Source of the DNA: Ectothiorhodospira lacustris
GTDB lineage: Bacteria; Pseudomonadota; Gammaproteobacteria; Ectothiorhodospirales; Ectothiorhodospiraceae
DNA length: 64,000 nucleotides
Assembly (NCBI RefSeq): GCF_022227845.1
Contig: NZ_JAJNQN010000001.1
Location: 1 to 64,000 of the forward strand
Reading direction: 5' to 3'
In this document: one piece after another, positions 10,237 to 18,686 of the stretch
Numbering within the stretch: the stretch's first letter is position 1
How the letters are laid out: each line of letters begins with the position of its first letter
Translations under genes and position numbers: made by a program
The notes under the pieces: generated by a model
Told to the model about the DNA's origin: nothing
Database searches by the model: none
Seen by the model: only the letters and a program-made list of their open reading frames with translations

Positions 10237-10731
10237 CTACCGGCTGCGCCACAGCGCCCAGGCGGCCAGGCCGAATACCAGCAGATAGCCGGCGAACGCG
10301 GCATTGGCGAAGGAGATCCCCAGCCACTGGGGACCCATCTCGTCACACAGACCGGTGGCCAGGAACAGTGTGGGCACCTGCTGCCCCAACCACTCCACCA
10401 GGCGTTCAATGATGCCCATCTGAGGCCCCACGCAGGAAAACCCCAAATCCGGCGGCTGGCGCTCAAGCCAGCTCTGATAGCCCGCCACCCCCAGGCCGGC
10501 ACCCGCCGTGGCCAGCACCAGCCCCCCCGCAATCATCCCCGCCGAGGCAGCCCCGAACACCACGCCGCCCAGCGCCAGTACGGCCAGGGCCATGAACAGC
10601 AGGCGCTGAAAGATACACAGGTGGCAGGGGTGCAGGCTGAACCACTCGGTCAGGCCGATGCTCAGCGCAGCAGACGTCGCCGAAAACAGGGCGATCAGCA
10701 ACCAGATGGGACGAACCGCGGGTGCGAACAT
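10237..10731 (-). CDS. dsbB: Disulfide bond formation protein B
   Basis: 164 residues, four predicted membrane helices. It reoxidises DsbA and passes electrons to quinone. The first periplasmic loop carries the redox pair Cys36-x2-Cys39 (HPCHLCIFQR) and the second loop carries Cys100 and Cys129, matching the two essential pairs of DsbB. The ATG at 10731 puts the first helix (WLLIALFSATSAALS) immediately after the start; the 43-codon upstream extension is polar and not conserved-looking. Divergent from the MFS gene. Extracytoplasmic enzymes of this region could benefit from disulfide formation, but no specific link is shown. Confidence 0.92.
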   Translation of the reverse strand: MFAPAVRPIWLLIALFSATSAALSIGLTEWFSLHPCHLCIFQRLLFMALAVLALGGVVFGAASAGMIAGGLVLATAGAGLGVAGYQSWLERQPPDLGFSCVGPQMGIIERLVEWLGQQVPTLFLATGLCDEMGPQWLGISFANAAFAGYLLVFGLAAWALWRSR

Positions 10732-10879
10732 GCATGTCTCCCGAAGACGGGCTATGACCATTGCTTGAGCTTGCGGCACATGATGACCGAATCGGCGGAC
10801 GGGGAAAAGAGGCATGCCCGACACCCGCCCCTGCGGCTGCACCATCGAGTATTGAACCACCCCTCGAACCCTTCAAAGC

Positions 10880-10897
10880 CCCCCGCTCACGCGGGGG
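10880..10897. other. GC-rich hairpin in dsbB/MFS intergenic region
   Basis: Perfect 7-bp stem CCCCCGC/GCGGGGG with a TCAC loop inside the 232-bp divergent intergenic region (10732-10963). No T-run follows on either strand, so it is not a classical terminator. No other feature is evident in this gap. Confidence 0.4.
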
Positions 10898-10963
10898 ACC
10901 TTGAACTTGACCCGTGGGTCTGCATCCGGATACTGAAAAGCAAACCCAAGCTCCACGGTCAAC

Positions 10964-12220
10964 ATGGTTGAACATCTTCCCATAAGAACACGGGCACTGC
11001 TGCTCGGGGCTGGCCTGCTGTTTGCTGCCGGCGCCATGCTGGGGCTGGTGCTGCCCATTCGCGCCGAGTTGGAAGGCTTTCCCACATCCCTGATCGGTCT
11101 CATCGGCAGTGCCTTTGCCGCCGGCTACGTGGCCGGCTGCCTGTATGTGCCGCGCCTGGTGGCCAAGGTAGGTCATATCCGGGTGTTCGGGGTGATGGCG
11201 GCGCTGGTGGCGATGACCGCCCTGATCAACGTCCTGTACGTTTCGCCCCTGGCGTGGATTCTGGTCCGCGCCATGACCGGTTTCGCCTTTGCCGGCGCCA
11301 CCATGATCATCGAAAGCTGGCTCAGCGAGAGCGCCAGCAGCGAGACCCGCGGACGGGTGTTTGCCCGCTACATGGTGGTCAACCTGGCCAGTTCAGTGCT
11401 CGGCCAGCTGGCGGTGATGCTCTATCAGCCGGGTGGCTTTGAACCCTTCGTGATCGTGGCGATCCTGGCCTGTCTGGCCCTGATCCCCACCGCCCTGAGT
11501 TCCAGCCGGGCGCCTGAGCCGCTGCACGAGGTCAAGCTGGACTTCAAGCGACTCATCCGGGTGTCTCCCATTGCCGTGGTGGCCTGCTTCGGCGTCGGCC
11601 TGGCCAATGGGGCCTTCGGCACCCTGGCGCCGGTCTATGCCAACAGCATCGGCCTGCCGGTCTGGGCCGTCGCCCTGCTGGTGGCCGGAGCCATCGTCGG
11701 CGGTGCACTCATGCAGGTGCCGATAGGCCGCCTCTCCGACCGGCTGGACCGGCGCTGGGTGGTGGTGGCCATCGCCCTGACCGGGGCGGGCCTGTCCTTC
11801 CTGCTCTACAGCCTGGATCTGCGTGAACCGACGCAGGTGATCCTGATGGTGGTCTTGCTGGGGGGGGCCATGCATACGATCTATCCGGTGGCCGTGGCCC
11901 ATGCCAACGACCGGGCGGCGGAAGGCAATTTCGTCGCGGTGTCCAGCGGCCTGCTACTGGTCTTCGGCGCCGGCGCCACGCTGGGTCCGGCGGTGGCGGC
12001 ACCCTTGATGCAGTGGGGTGAGCCGGGCTGGCTGTTCCTGTTCCTGGTCTTCATCTATTCCGGCATGGCCATGCATGCCATCTGGCGGACCCGCATCCAA
12101 CCGCCCGTGGCAGAGGTGCGGCACACCTTCGTCGGACTGGAGACCATGCAGGGAGCTACTCAGGAAACCATGCACATGGACCCAAGGGCCGAGGACCCCG
12201 GTCAAGAGGCAACGCCATGA
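10964..12220 (+). CDS. MFS transporter, YcaD-like
   Basis: 418 residues with about 12 predicted membrane helices in two six-helix halves joined by a loop near 185-205. The N-terminal half has the helix 2-3 region AAGYVAGCLYVPRLVAKVGHIRVF and the second half IGRLSDRLDRRWV, both major facilitator superfamily loop motifs. WLSESASSETRGRVFA is characteristic of the YcaD/TagF-type MFS group. The substrate is unknown. The C-terminal tail of about 45 residues is polar and acidic. Nothing in the sequence ties it to arsenic, though it lies beside the ars/arx genes. Confidence 0.85.
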   Translation: MVEHLPIRTRALLLGAGLLFAAGAMLGLVLPIRAELEGFPTSLIGLIGSAFAAGYVAGCLYVPRLVAKVGHIRVFGVMAALVAMTALINVLYVSPLAWILVRAMTGFAFAGATMIIESWLSESASSETRGRVFARYMVVNLASSVLGQLAVMLYQPGGFEPFVIVAILACLALIPTALSSSRAPEPLHEVKLDFKRLIRVSPIAVVACFGVGLANGAFGTLAPVYANSIGLPVWAVALLVAGAIVGGALMQVPIGRLSDRLDRRWVVVAIALTGAGLSFLLYSLDLREPTQVILMVVLLGGAMHTIYPVAVAHANDRAAEGNFVAVSSGLLLVFGAGATLGPAVAAPLMQWGEPGWLFLFLVFIYSGMAMHAIWRTRIQPPVAEVRHTFVGLETMQGATQETMHMDPRAEDPGQEATP

Positions 12221-12404
12221 GATAACCAGGAATCATCCCGGCGGCCGCCTGAATTGCGACGAAGTTCCCGGATACGAGGCCGCGCAGCGCGCAACATCAG
12301 GCGCAGGGCGACTCATCCGCAAGGAAAAATCATCGCCCCGCCGCGCCCTTCGTCCAAGCGAAAGGCGCGGGAGACACAGGTTAACTCCACAAGGAGGCTA
12401 CGCC

Positions 12405-12746
12405 ATGAACAAGGCACTCATTTTTGGTTTTGCCGTCGCTCTCGGCCTGCTGCCCGCGCTGGGTGCAGTCCAGGCGATGGAACAGGCGATGGAAGAGGAA
12501 AAGACCATCTACGGCAGCCAACTCATGACCCAGGAGGAGCGGGACGAGTATCGTGCCCGGATGCGGGCGGCAACCACACCCGAGGAAAAGGCACAGATCC
12601 GGGAGGAACACCACGCCCGCATGAAGGCGCGGGGCGAGGAAATGGGCGTTGAACTGCCGGACGAGCCCCCCGCTCGGGGTGGGCGCATGGGACCTGGTGG
12701 CGGCATGGGACCTGGGGACGGCACGGGACCCGGCTACGGCCGCTGA
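12405..12746 (+). CDS. Small secreted protein with Gly-Pro-Met-rich tail, unknown function
   Basis: 113 residues from an ATG with a strong AAGGAGG at -8. Residues 1-24 form a clear signal peptide (cleavage near AVQA-ME). The middle (30-85) is a charged helical segment, YGSQLMTQEERDEYRARMR followed by EEKAQIREEHHARMKARGEE. The last 25 residues are low-complexity, Gly/Pro/Met-rich repeats (GRMGPGGGMGPGDGTG). I do not recognise the function; similar small periplasmic proteins are annotated as hypothetical in halophilic gammaproteobacteria. His and Met content would permit weak metal binding, which is speculation. The 184-bp gap before it (12221-12404) holds nothing else I can recognise. Confidence 0.7.
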   Translation: MNKALIFGFAVALGLLPALGAVQAMEQAMEEEKTIYGSQLMTQEERDEYRARMRAATTPEEKAQIREEHHARMKARGEEMGVELPDEPPARGGRMGPGGGMGPGDGTGPGYGR

Positions 12747-12771
12747 GGCAACGTTTGTCGGACTGAACGGC

Positions 12772-12797
12772 ATCCAGGGTGCCCATGCACCCTGGAT
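12772..12797. terminator. Hairpin between small secreted protein and arsA
   Basis: Perfect 11-bp stem ATCCAGGGTGC/GCACCCTGGAT with a 4-nt loop between two convergent genes. Only a TT follows on the plus strand, so termination efficiency is uncertain, but position and stability fit a bidirectional terminator. Confidence 0.55.
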
Positions 12798-12842
12798 TTG
12801 CCATGAAGTCACGCAGACGCATGACGGCGATGACCTGTCCGG

Positions 12843-14561
12843 TCAGTCGTGGACCTCGCTCCAGGGCACCACCAGCAGTCTTTGGTGATGTTGCTCAAGA
12901 ATCTCCCGGATCCATCGGCCCTCGGCAGCCTGACGCGCCTTAAGGATGGGATCGCTCACCGTCACTGGGCTGAGTGCCTGATTCACGATCCAGCCGGCGG
13001 GCTCGATGCCGGCCCGCCGCAGATCCGCCTGCAGCGCCGCGGCCTCATGCACCGGCGTGGCCTCCGGCAGGGTACAGATCAGCACGTGGGTGAAGGCCGG
13101 ATCCCGTAGCCGGGGCAGCAGCTGTTCCACTGCCTCCGGCACGCCCTGGCTCTGGCGCCCCAACTCCCGATGGTAGGCCTGCGCGGCATCCAGCAGGAGG
13201 ATGGTGTGGCCGGTGGGTGCCGTGTCCAGGACCACGAACTGTTCCCGGGCCTGATCGACCGTCTTGGCAAAGGCCTGGAAGACGGCAATCTCCTCGGTAC
13301 AGGGAGAACGCAGATCCTCTTCCAGCAAGCGGCGGCCCTCCTCGTCCAGATCCTTGCCGGCGGAGGCCATGACCGCTTCCCGATAACGCCGGGTTTCCAG
13401 AACCGGGTCCACGCGCCCGATGGTCATGCCTTCGGGCATCTCGCCCACGGCGGCCTGCACATGCGCCGCCGGATCCGTGGTGGTCAGATGGACCTTGTGG
13501 CCGCGCTCGGCCAGGGCCACCGCGATGCGGGCCGCCAGGGTGGTCTTGCCCACACCGCCCTTGCCCATGGTCATGATGGCACCATGGCCACCGACTGCCA
13601 GGGCATCCACCAGTGCATCGAAGGATTCCCCCTCCGGCACCGGGAACGATTCGCCGGGCTCGGGCGCGGGCGCGGGCTCCGTGTCGGCCAGCAGGATGCG
13701 CAGGCCTTCCAGCCCCATGGGGGGACGACCCCGCAGCGGGCGTTCACTGCGCGGCAGGTCCCTCAGCATGGCGGGTATGCGTTCCAGGGCCTGGCGCCCC
13801 CGCGCCTCCAGGGCGCGGGCCACTGGATCATCTTGAGCCACGGCCCGGAACAGGCCGTTGACCACCAGATGCTGATTCGCCACACCCAACTCCCGCAGTT
13901 CCCCGCTGGAACGGGCCGCCTCGTTGAGGGCCGCCGCCTCGGGGCGGCTGACGAGTACCAGAGTGGTGCGTCGGCCATCGCCAAGGCTCTCCATGGCCCG
14001 GGCATAGATCTCTTTCTGGCCGGCCAAACCCTCCAACGGTCCCAGGCAGGAGGTACCGGAGGTATTGCTTTCGATATACCCGGTCCAGGCGCGGGGCAGG
14101 GACAAGAGGCGCAGGGTGTGCCCCGTGGGCGCGGTATCGAAGACCAGGTGATCGAAGTCCCGGGTGGATCCGGGATCCCCCAACAGGGCAGCGAAGGCGT
14201 CAAACGCCGCAATCTCAATGGTGCAGGCCCCGGAGAGCTGTTCCTCCATGCTGTTGACCACGGTTTCCGGGAGTTTGCCCCGGTAGGGACCCACCACCCG
14301 CTCACGATAGGCGGCGGCGGCCTTTTCCGGATCGATGTTCAGGGCCTTGAGGCCCGGCACGCCCCGGATGGGGGTCGGCGTGTCGCAGAGGGGGGTTTCC
14401 AGGACCTCGTCCACGTTTGAAGCCGGATCGGTGGAAATGAGCAGGACCTTCCTACCCTGTTCAGCCAGGGCCAGGGCACCGGCGCAGGCCAGCGAGGTCT
14501 TGCCCACGCCCCCCTTGCCGGTGAAGAAGAGATGTCGGGTGGGGTCTTGCAGGAAATTCAT
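12843..14561 (-). CDS. arsA: Arsenite-activated pump ATPase ArsA
   Basis: 572 residues, a full two-domain ArsA (plasmid R773 ArsA is 583). It has two P-loops (GKGGVGKT at 15-22 and 333-340) and two DTAPTGHT signal motifs. The three arsenite-binding cysteines are present at residues 113, 172 and 421, nearly identical to R773 numbering (113, 172, 422). The protein energises ArsB for arsenite extrusion with ATP. It is downstream of arsD, as in arsDA pairs, but arsB is about 15 kb away beyond the arx genes. No frameshifts; codon use resembles neighbours. Confidence 0.96.
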   Translation of the reverse strand: MNFLQDPTRHLFFTGKGGVGKTSLACAGALALAEQGRKVLLISTDPASNVDEVLETPLCDTPTPIRGVPGLKALNIDPEKAAAAYRERVVGPYRGKLPETVVNSMEEQLSGACTIEIAAFDAFAALLGDPGSTRDFDHLVFDTAPTGHTLRLLSLPRAWTGYIESNTSGTSCLGPLEGLAGQKEIYARAMESLGDGRRTTLVLVSRPEAAALNEAARSSGELRELGVANQHLVVNGLFRAVAQDDPVARALEARGRQALERIPAMLRDLPRSERPLRGRPPMGLEGLRILLADTEPAPAPEPGESFPVPEGESFDALVDALAVGGHGAIMTMGKGGVGKTTLAARIAVALAERGHKVHLTTTDPAAHVQAAVGEMPEGMTIGRVDPVLETRRYREAVMASAGKDLDEEGRRLLEEDLRSPCTEEIAVFQAFAKTVDQAREQFVVLDTAPTGHTILLLDAAQAYHRELGRQSQGVPEAVEQLLPRLRDPAFTHVLICTLPEATPVHEAAALQADLRRAGIEPAGWIVNQALSPVTVSDPILKARQAAEGRWIREILEQHHQRLLVVPWSEVHD

Positions 14562-14640
14562 GAGAAGCCTCGATGTGAATTCATGTCCCCCTGAGTGGAG
14601 AAGGGAGCCAGCCCCCCCCTCAGGGAGAAAAGGAAGTCAG

Positions 14641-14692
14641 AGCCCCTCTCCCGCTGGCGGGAGAGGGGTTGGGGTGAGGGTGGAGAAGCTTC
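14641..14692. repeat. REP-like GC hairpin element between arsD and arsA
   Basis: Perfect 11-bp stem CCCCTCTCCCG/CGGGAGAGGGG with a CTGG loop, followed by a TTGGGGTGAGGG tail of the kind common in intergenic repeats. It shares the CCCCTCTCCC core with the terminator after pnp. No T-run follows on the minus strand, so it probably stabilises or partitions the arsDA mRNA rather than terminating it. It fills most of the 134-bp gap. Confidence 0.55.
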
Positions 14693-14695
14693 AAT

Positions 14696-15046
14696 TCAGC
14701 CGCAGCAACTGTTACCCGGACTGACGCTCTTGCTGCATTCCACCTCCAGACCCGTCCACTGGGCCAATTGCTCCCGATCCGGGTACACACCCCGACTCCT
14801 GACCTCTCCGTTCACCAAGAACACCGGCAGGGCGCCCTCGCCGTCCTGCTCCAGGATGGCCTGAATGGTCGCGTTCTCCACGAAGGCGCCGGGTTGCTGG
14901 GACAGGTTGTAACGGGTCACGGTCACGCCGGCATGACGCAGCCAGGCCAGATCCCCTGCCAACTTTGAGAGCTTGGGATCCACACTGGGTCCGCACACGC
15001 CGCTGGCACAGCACTGGGGTGGGTCGAATACGGTCACTTCGGTCAT
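14696..15046 (-). CDS. arsD: Arsenic metallochaperone ArsD
   Basis: 116 residues from the ATG with an upstream GGAG. The arsenite-binding triad Cys12-Cys13-Cys18 (QCCASGVCGP) matches R773 ArsD position for position, and a vicinal CC pair is at the C-terminus (NSCCG). ArsD delivers arsenite to ArsA and can act as a weak co-repressor. The open frame extends 18 codons upstream across the promoter; the internal ATG is preferred because it aligns the cysteines. First gene of an arsD-arsA unit. Confidence 0.95.
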   Translation of the reverse strand: MTEVTVFDPPQCCASGVCGPSVDPKLSKLAGDLAWLRHAGVTVTRYNLSQQPGAFVENATIQAILEQDGEGALPVFLVNGEVRSRGVYPDREQLAQWTGLEVECSKSVSPGNSCCG

Positions 15047-15081
15047 GATGATTGTCTCCGGGAGAATGGCATTGCTCGTGT

Positions 15082-15123
15082 AGAATACGCATTTACGCAT
15101 ATATGATCAAACATATATGATGC
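15082..15123 (-). promoter_or_regulatory. arsDA promoter with ArsR-box-like operator
   Basis: Minus strand: TTGATC (15105-15110), 17-bp spacer, TATTCT (15082-15087), a good sigma70 promoter with a start about 30 nt before arsD. It overlaps 15097-15123, where CATATATGATCAAACATATA contains CATATATGAT twice at about 12-bp spacing. On the minus strand this reads TCATATATGTTTGATC, very like the E. coli ars operator (TCATATATGTTTTTGACTT, from memory). Likely bound by an ArsR encoded elsewhere, since none is in the window. Confidence 0.65.
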
Positions 15124-15208
15124 ACTTGGCGCACCCGCCTCTCTGGGCCTAGAGGCCATCCAGACAGCGATCAGCCCTTCATCAAGGGGAACACTGCCAG
15201 CCCCGGAT

Positions 15209-15727
15209 TCAGGACAATGACGCCCAGTTCAGGATGAAATCCCGGATCTGTCCCACATCGCTGAGCGACAGTACGGGCAAAGCGGTCTGCACCGATACCG
15301 GCTCGTCCGTAGCCACGGCGATGATGTCCGGGTCCTGAAGGTAGCGGGCAGGCTTGCCCAGGGAGGGACGAAACAGTTCCAGCTTGGGGAAGGGCTCCGC
15401 CTTGAATCCCTCCACCAGGATCAGATCGGTGCGGGACGCATCCAGGTGCCCGATCAGCTCCCACAGATCCGGCTCCCGGGACTCGGGCTGCTCCACCATC
15501 AGGGCAAACCGCTGAGTGGAGGCAATGAGCATCTGCTCGGCACCCGCCTTGCGCAGTGCGTGGCTGTCCTTGCCCGGTTGATCCACATCGAAAGTGTGAT
15601 GGGCATGCTTGATGACCGCAATCCGAATGCCCCGCTCCCGCAGCAGGGGGATCAACTGCACCAGCAGGGTGGTCTTTCCGGTACCGCTCCAGGCGGCAAA
15701 ACCCAGGATGGGTGGGGAATGCTCCAT
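15209..15727 (-). CDS. mobB: Molybdopterin-guanine dinucleotide biosynthesis adapter MobB
   Basis: 172 residues from ATG 15727, 56 bp after arxD. Walker A is GFAAWSGTGKTTL near the N-terminus, followed by the family blocks AVIKHAHHTFDVDQPGKDSHA and DLILVEGFK. MobB is a GTP-binding partner of MobA in bis-MGD cofactor synthesis and delivery. Its position at the end of the arx gene run suggests a role in loading ArxA. A longer frame (from 15832) would overlap the arxD end and add 35 residues unlike the family. mobA is not in the window. Confidence 0.92.
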   Translation of the reverse strand: MEHSPPILGFAAWSGTGKTTLLVQLIPLLRERGIRIAVIKHAHHTFDVDQPGKDSHALRKAGAEQMLIASTQRFALMVEQPESREPDLWELIGHLDASRTDLILVEGFKAEPFPKLELFRPSLGKPARYLQDPDIIAVATDEPVSVQTALPVLSLSDVGQIRDFILNWASLS

Positions 15728-15783
15728 GGGGTGTTCTGTCTCCCGCCGAAGGCCTTCGGATCTGTTGGGTGGGGTCACTTCAC

Positions 15784-16659
15784 TTACCGGCCGGAAAAGG
15801 ATCGCCGTCTTCCCGGCAGACCCGGAGGACACATGGCGGCCATCCCCATGACCTGATCCCGCTCGTCCACGGGGATCGCCACATGTTCGGCGGGCAGGCC
15901 GTCGGCCGCCAGTCGCTCCCGGATCACCGCCATGTCCGCCTCGCTCAGGTGGCGACCGGCATACTGGGCACGCAGACGGGCGATCTCCGGATCGATGTCC
16001 TCACCGCCTTGGCATGGGACGGGGGGCGCCGACACATGGCCAGCCATGTCCGCCTGTACCGCCGCCTCCAGCAGGCAGGCCAGAGCCGTGTAGGGATGGT
16101 CGGGCAGTTCGAATCGGCGGCCTGCCTGCTCGATATCCAGCCGTAGCGGCGTGACCCAGCGGGCCACGAAATGCTGCAGAAACTCATCGGCCGTCATTGG
16201 CGCAGGCTCACCCTCCCCGGCTGCGGCCTCGGCACGGGCCGCCAGCAGCCAGGCCACAAACTCCAGCTGCACACTGATCTGATCCGGCAGATCGTGGAAG
16301 TCTTCGCCCTTGTCCAGACCGCAGCGCCGGTAGCAGCCGTGTATAGCATGCACCGAACCGCCGGCGATGGTGCCATCCAGGTAACTGGCGGTGTTGAGAC
16401 TGGGATGATCCGCGCCCGGCATCAGAAAGAGACGGGAATACACCACCAGCAGACCCGGGTCATCCAGGCCTCTCAGGCTGTCCCGCAAGGCCGCCAGCGG
16501 GACCTCGACGTCATAGCCGCAGGGTCCGGCGGCCGCTTCCAGGTCCAGGGGCAGGGTATCCCGCAGGGCACTCAGGGTGCCGGGGGCCGGGACCGCAAAG
16601 GCCCGGGACAGGCACAGATAATAGGCAGCGCGTTCGATCTCTCGGCCGACGTCGTACAT
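15784..16659 (-). CDS. arxD: TorD/DmsD-type molybdoenzyme chaperone ArxD
   Basis: 291 residues, somewhat long for TorD-like proteins (about 200-230). An all-helical N-terminal region has RAAYYLCLSRAFAVPAP and, in the middle, YSRLFLMPGADHPSLNTASYLDG, the usual position of the conserved TorD-family tyrosine/leucine/phenylalanine-rich segment. It is expected to bind the Tat leader of ArxA and hold it for cofactor insertion. It follows arxC by 81 bp and precedes mobB. The paralogue family is broad, so the assignment rests on context. Confidence 0.85.
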   Translation of the reverse strand: MYDVGREIERAAYYLCLSRAFAVPAPGTLSALRDTLPLDLEAAAGPCGYDVEVPLAALRDSLRGLDDPGLLVVYSRLFLMPGADHPSLNTASYLDGTIAGGSVHAIHGCYRRCGLDKGEDFHDLPDQISVQLEFVAWLLAARAEAAAGEGEPAPMTADEFLQHFVARWVTPLRLDIEQAGRRFELPDHPYTALACLLEAAVQADMAGHVSAPPVPCQGGEDIDPEIARLRAQYAGRHLSEADMAVIRERLAADGLPAEHVAIPVDERDQVMGMAAMCPPGLPGRRRSFSGR

Positions 16660-16694
16660 GGAATCACCTTCATCAATTTGCCGTGACTGCAGAA

Positions 16695-16719
16695 CCCCCG
16701 GGCATCCGGCACCCGGGGG
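16695..16719 (-). other. Stable hairpin between arxC and arxD
   Basis: Perfect 8-bp GC stem CCCCCGGG/CCCGGGGG with a 9-nt loop within the 81-bp arxC-arxD gap. No T-run follows on the minus strand. It may attenuate or process the transcript so that arxD and mobB are made at lower levels than the structural subunits. Confidence 0.45.
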
Positions 16720-16740
16720 CGTGACGGGAACGTGGCCTAC

Positions 16741-17880
16741 TCAGCGGCTGCGGGTGATCCCCAGCACCCCGCCCAGGGCGTTGACCACGTTGGCCAGGAA
16801 GATGGCCATGATCAGCAACAGCCACTCCGTGGACGACGGGGCATAGGACAGCACCGGCGGTGCCCAGCTACCCTTGAACAGGGGGATGATCTGGCCGCCG
16901 ATGATGTACTCGTAACGACCGATGAACAGCCCCACCATCACCAGCACGGCGGCGGCCACCTGGACCAGAATGTTGCGCCGCAGGGCATGACTGAACATGA
17001 TCACCAGGGCCGTCATCAGGGCCGCCAGTTCAATCCAGTACAGGGGGGAGGAAACGATGTACTGCCAGGCCTGCAGACCTTCCACGTTGCCGTACAGGCC
17101 GTTGACGGTCCGGCCCACCACGAACACCAGATGCAGCACGATGGCCCAGGCGAAGACGCCCCCCATCCTCCCGGCAAACACCGAACGAATGGACACCGGC
17201 ACCTTGTCGGCCTGGAAGCCGTAGGCCAACAGGGTGAAGAAATAGACGAAGGCCAGACCGCCGACGATGGATTCCACGATGAAGGCGGCCGGGATGTCAC
17301 CGGAGGCCCAGAAGGGGCGGAAACTCTGGGAGCCGTACACCACCCCTGCCAGGGCCGTCACCAGAATGGCAAACAGCAACGTCAGCCGGGTGAGCCCCCG
17401 CAGACTGTCCAGGGTGGACTGGGTGGCCCGGGCACGCCAGATCAACAGCAGCAGGCAGACGGTGAAACCGATCACCGCCAGCACCTTCCAGTACAAGGGG
17501 GAGCTGAAGGCGAAACTGAAGGGAATGAGGAACATGGCCCGCAGGGGGTAGCCCAACTCCATCATCAGCACCGCCACCCCACCGCTGAGACCGGCCAGGG
17601 CCAACCACAAGCTGCGCGCAAACAGGGGACGGAAGGTCTCGCCGGTGAACAAAAAACCGAAGCAGGCCACCATGGCAATGCCGGTGGAGGTGAGCAGGAA
17701 AAAGTCATACACCACGATGGGAAAACCCCAGAACAGGCCGTCGTTGGAGATGTTGAAGGCCGCATGGCCCTGGCTGGACAGATTGAACATCACCAGCCCG
17801 GCGGTGATCAGAAAGCCGATCCCCGCCACCAGCAGGATGGGCATCTGGATGCCCTTGTTGTCCATGGTTGCAGTGGTCAT
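16741..17880 (-). CDS. arxC: Arsenite oxidase membrane subunit ArxC (NrfD/PsrC family)
   Basis: 379 residues with about 9-10 predicted transmembrane helices; the NrfD/PsrC polysulfide-reductase fold is the best fit (FFWGFPIVVYDFFLLTSTG near the N-terminus, FLANVVNALGGVLGI at the C-terminus). It should anchor ArxAB on the periplasmic face and exchange electrons with the quinone pool. The ATG at 17880 has AGAGGA upstream; a TTG 18 nt further upstream overlaps the arxB stop and is less likely. No heme ligands are expected in this family. Confidence 0.9.
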   Translation of the reverse strand: MTTATMDNKGIQMPILLVAGIGFLITAGLVMFNLSSQGHAAFNISNDGLFWGFPIVVYDFFLLTSTGIAMVACFGFLFTGETFRPLFARSLWLALAGLSGGVAVLMMELGYPLRAMFLIPFSFAFSSPLYWKVLAVIGFTVCLLLLIWRARATQSTLDSLRGLTRLTLLFAILVTALAGVVYGSQSFRPFWASGDIPAAFIVESIVGGLAFVYFFTLLAYGFQADKVPVSIRSVFAGRMGGVFAWAIVLHLVFVVGRTVNGLYGNVEGLQAWQYIVSSPLYWIELAALMTALVIMFSHALRRNILVQVAAAVLVMVGLFIGRYEYIIGGQIIPLFKGSWAPPVLSYAPSSTEWLLLIMAIFLANVVNALGGVLGITRSR

Positions 17881-17894
17881 GGTCTGGATTCCTC

Positions 17895-18656
17895 TCAAGC
17901 CTTGTCTTGGTGGACCGCACGCAGTGAGGGCACTGCCGCGGAGGCGCCGCCCGACAGGTAATAGACCTGGGGCTTGTTGCCGGTTTCATCCTTCAGCCGG
18001 GTGCCCCGGTGATCGGCGATGAGCTTGTTCACCCGGCTCTCCGGATGATCCAGGTCACCGAAGAAACGGGCCTTGGGGGCGCACACCCGCACACAGGCGG
18101 GCACGTATTCCTTCAGTTCCGGGATGTCCTCGTCCAGGTCCGGCACGCCCGCGGGGGCCTGGCTCACCTTGTGGTAACAGAAGGTGCACTTGGAAACGAC
18201 CCCGTGGGGCTGGATGCCGATGCCCCGACGGGGGTCGTCCTGGGGTCCCTTCCAGGGCGGATCCCACTGGCGGCCCTCCTCCGACGGGAAGACCGTGCGG
18301 ATGTCCGGCTGTACCACCGCCTTCTCATCGGTGTAGAAACGCACCCCGTAGGGACAGGCCACCTGGCAGTACTTGCAGCCGATGCAGCGGTTCCAGTCGA
18401 TGAGCACGAACCCGCCCTCCGGGTCCTTGTAGGTGGCCCGGGTGGGGCACACCGAGACACAGGAGGGGTTTTCGCAATGCATGCAGGGACGGGGCAGCCA
18501 CTTGAGCTGCACGTTGGGATACTTGCCCTCGTGATAGAAGAGCACGTCCTGCCAGTTCTCCCCCGGCAGGCGGCTGTTTTCCATGGCACAGGCCGTGGTA
18601 CAGGCTTGGCAGCCGGTGCAGGTGTCCAGGTCGATGACCATTCCCCATTTCGCCAT
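17895..18656 (-). CDS. arxB: Arsenite oxidase iron-sulfur subunit ArxB
   Basis: 253 residues. Four cysteine groups for four [4Fe-4S] clusters, as in DmsB/PsrB/ArrB: DTCTGCQACTTAC, PCMHCENPSCVSVCP, RCIGCKYCQVACP and a split CTFC with CVRVCAPKA near the C-terminus. It carries electrons between the Mo centre of ArxA and ArxC. No signal peptide, as expected for hitchhiker Tat export with ArxA. It lies 30 bp after arxA and 14 bp before arxC. Confidence 0.94.
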   Translation of the reverse strand: MAKWGMVIDLDTCTGCQACTTACAMENSRLPGENWQDVLFYHEGKYPNVQLKWLPRPCMHCENPSCVSVCPTRATYKDPEGGFVLIDWNRCIGCKYCQVACPYGVRFYTDEKAVVQPDIRTVFPSEEGRQWDPPWKGPQDDPRRGIGIQPHGVVSKCTFCYHKVSQAPAGVPDLDEDIPELKEYVPACVRVCAPKARFFGDLDHPESRVNKLIADHRGTRLKDETGNKPQVYYLSGGASAAVPSLRAVHQDKA

Positions 18657-18686
18657 GTCTCATGTCTCCTCTGACCGCCAGCGCGC

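Noticed and set aside
10732-10963. A small gene in the dsbB-MFS gap
   Set aside because: No frame with ribosome binding site and coding-like composition; only a GC hairpin is present.
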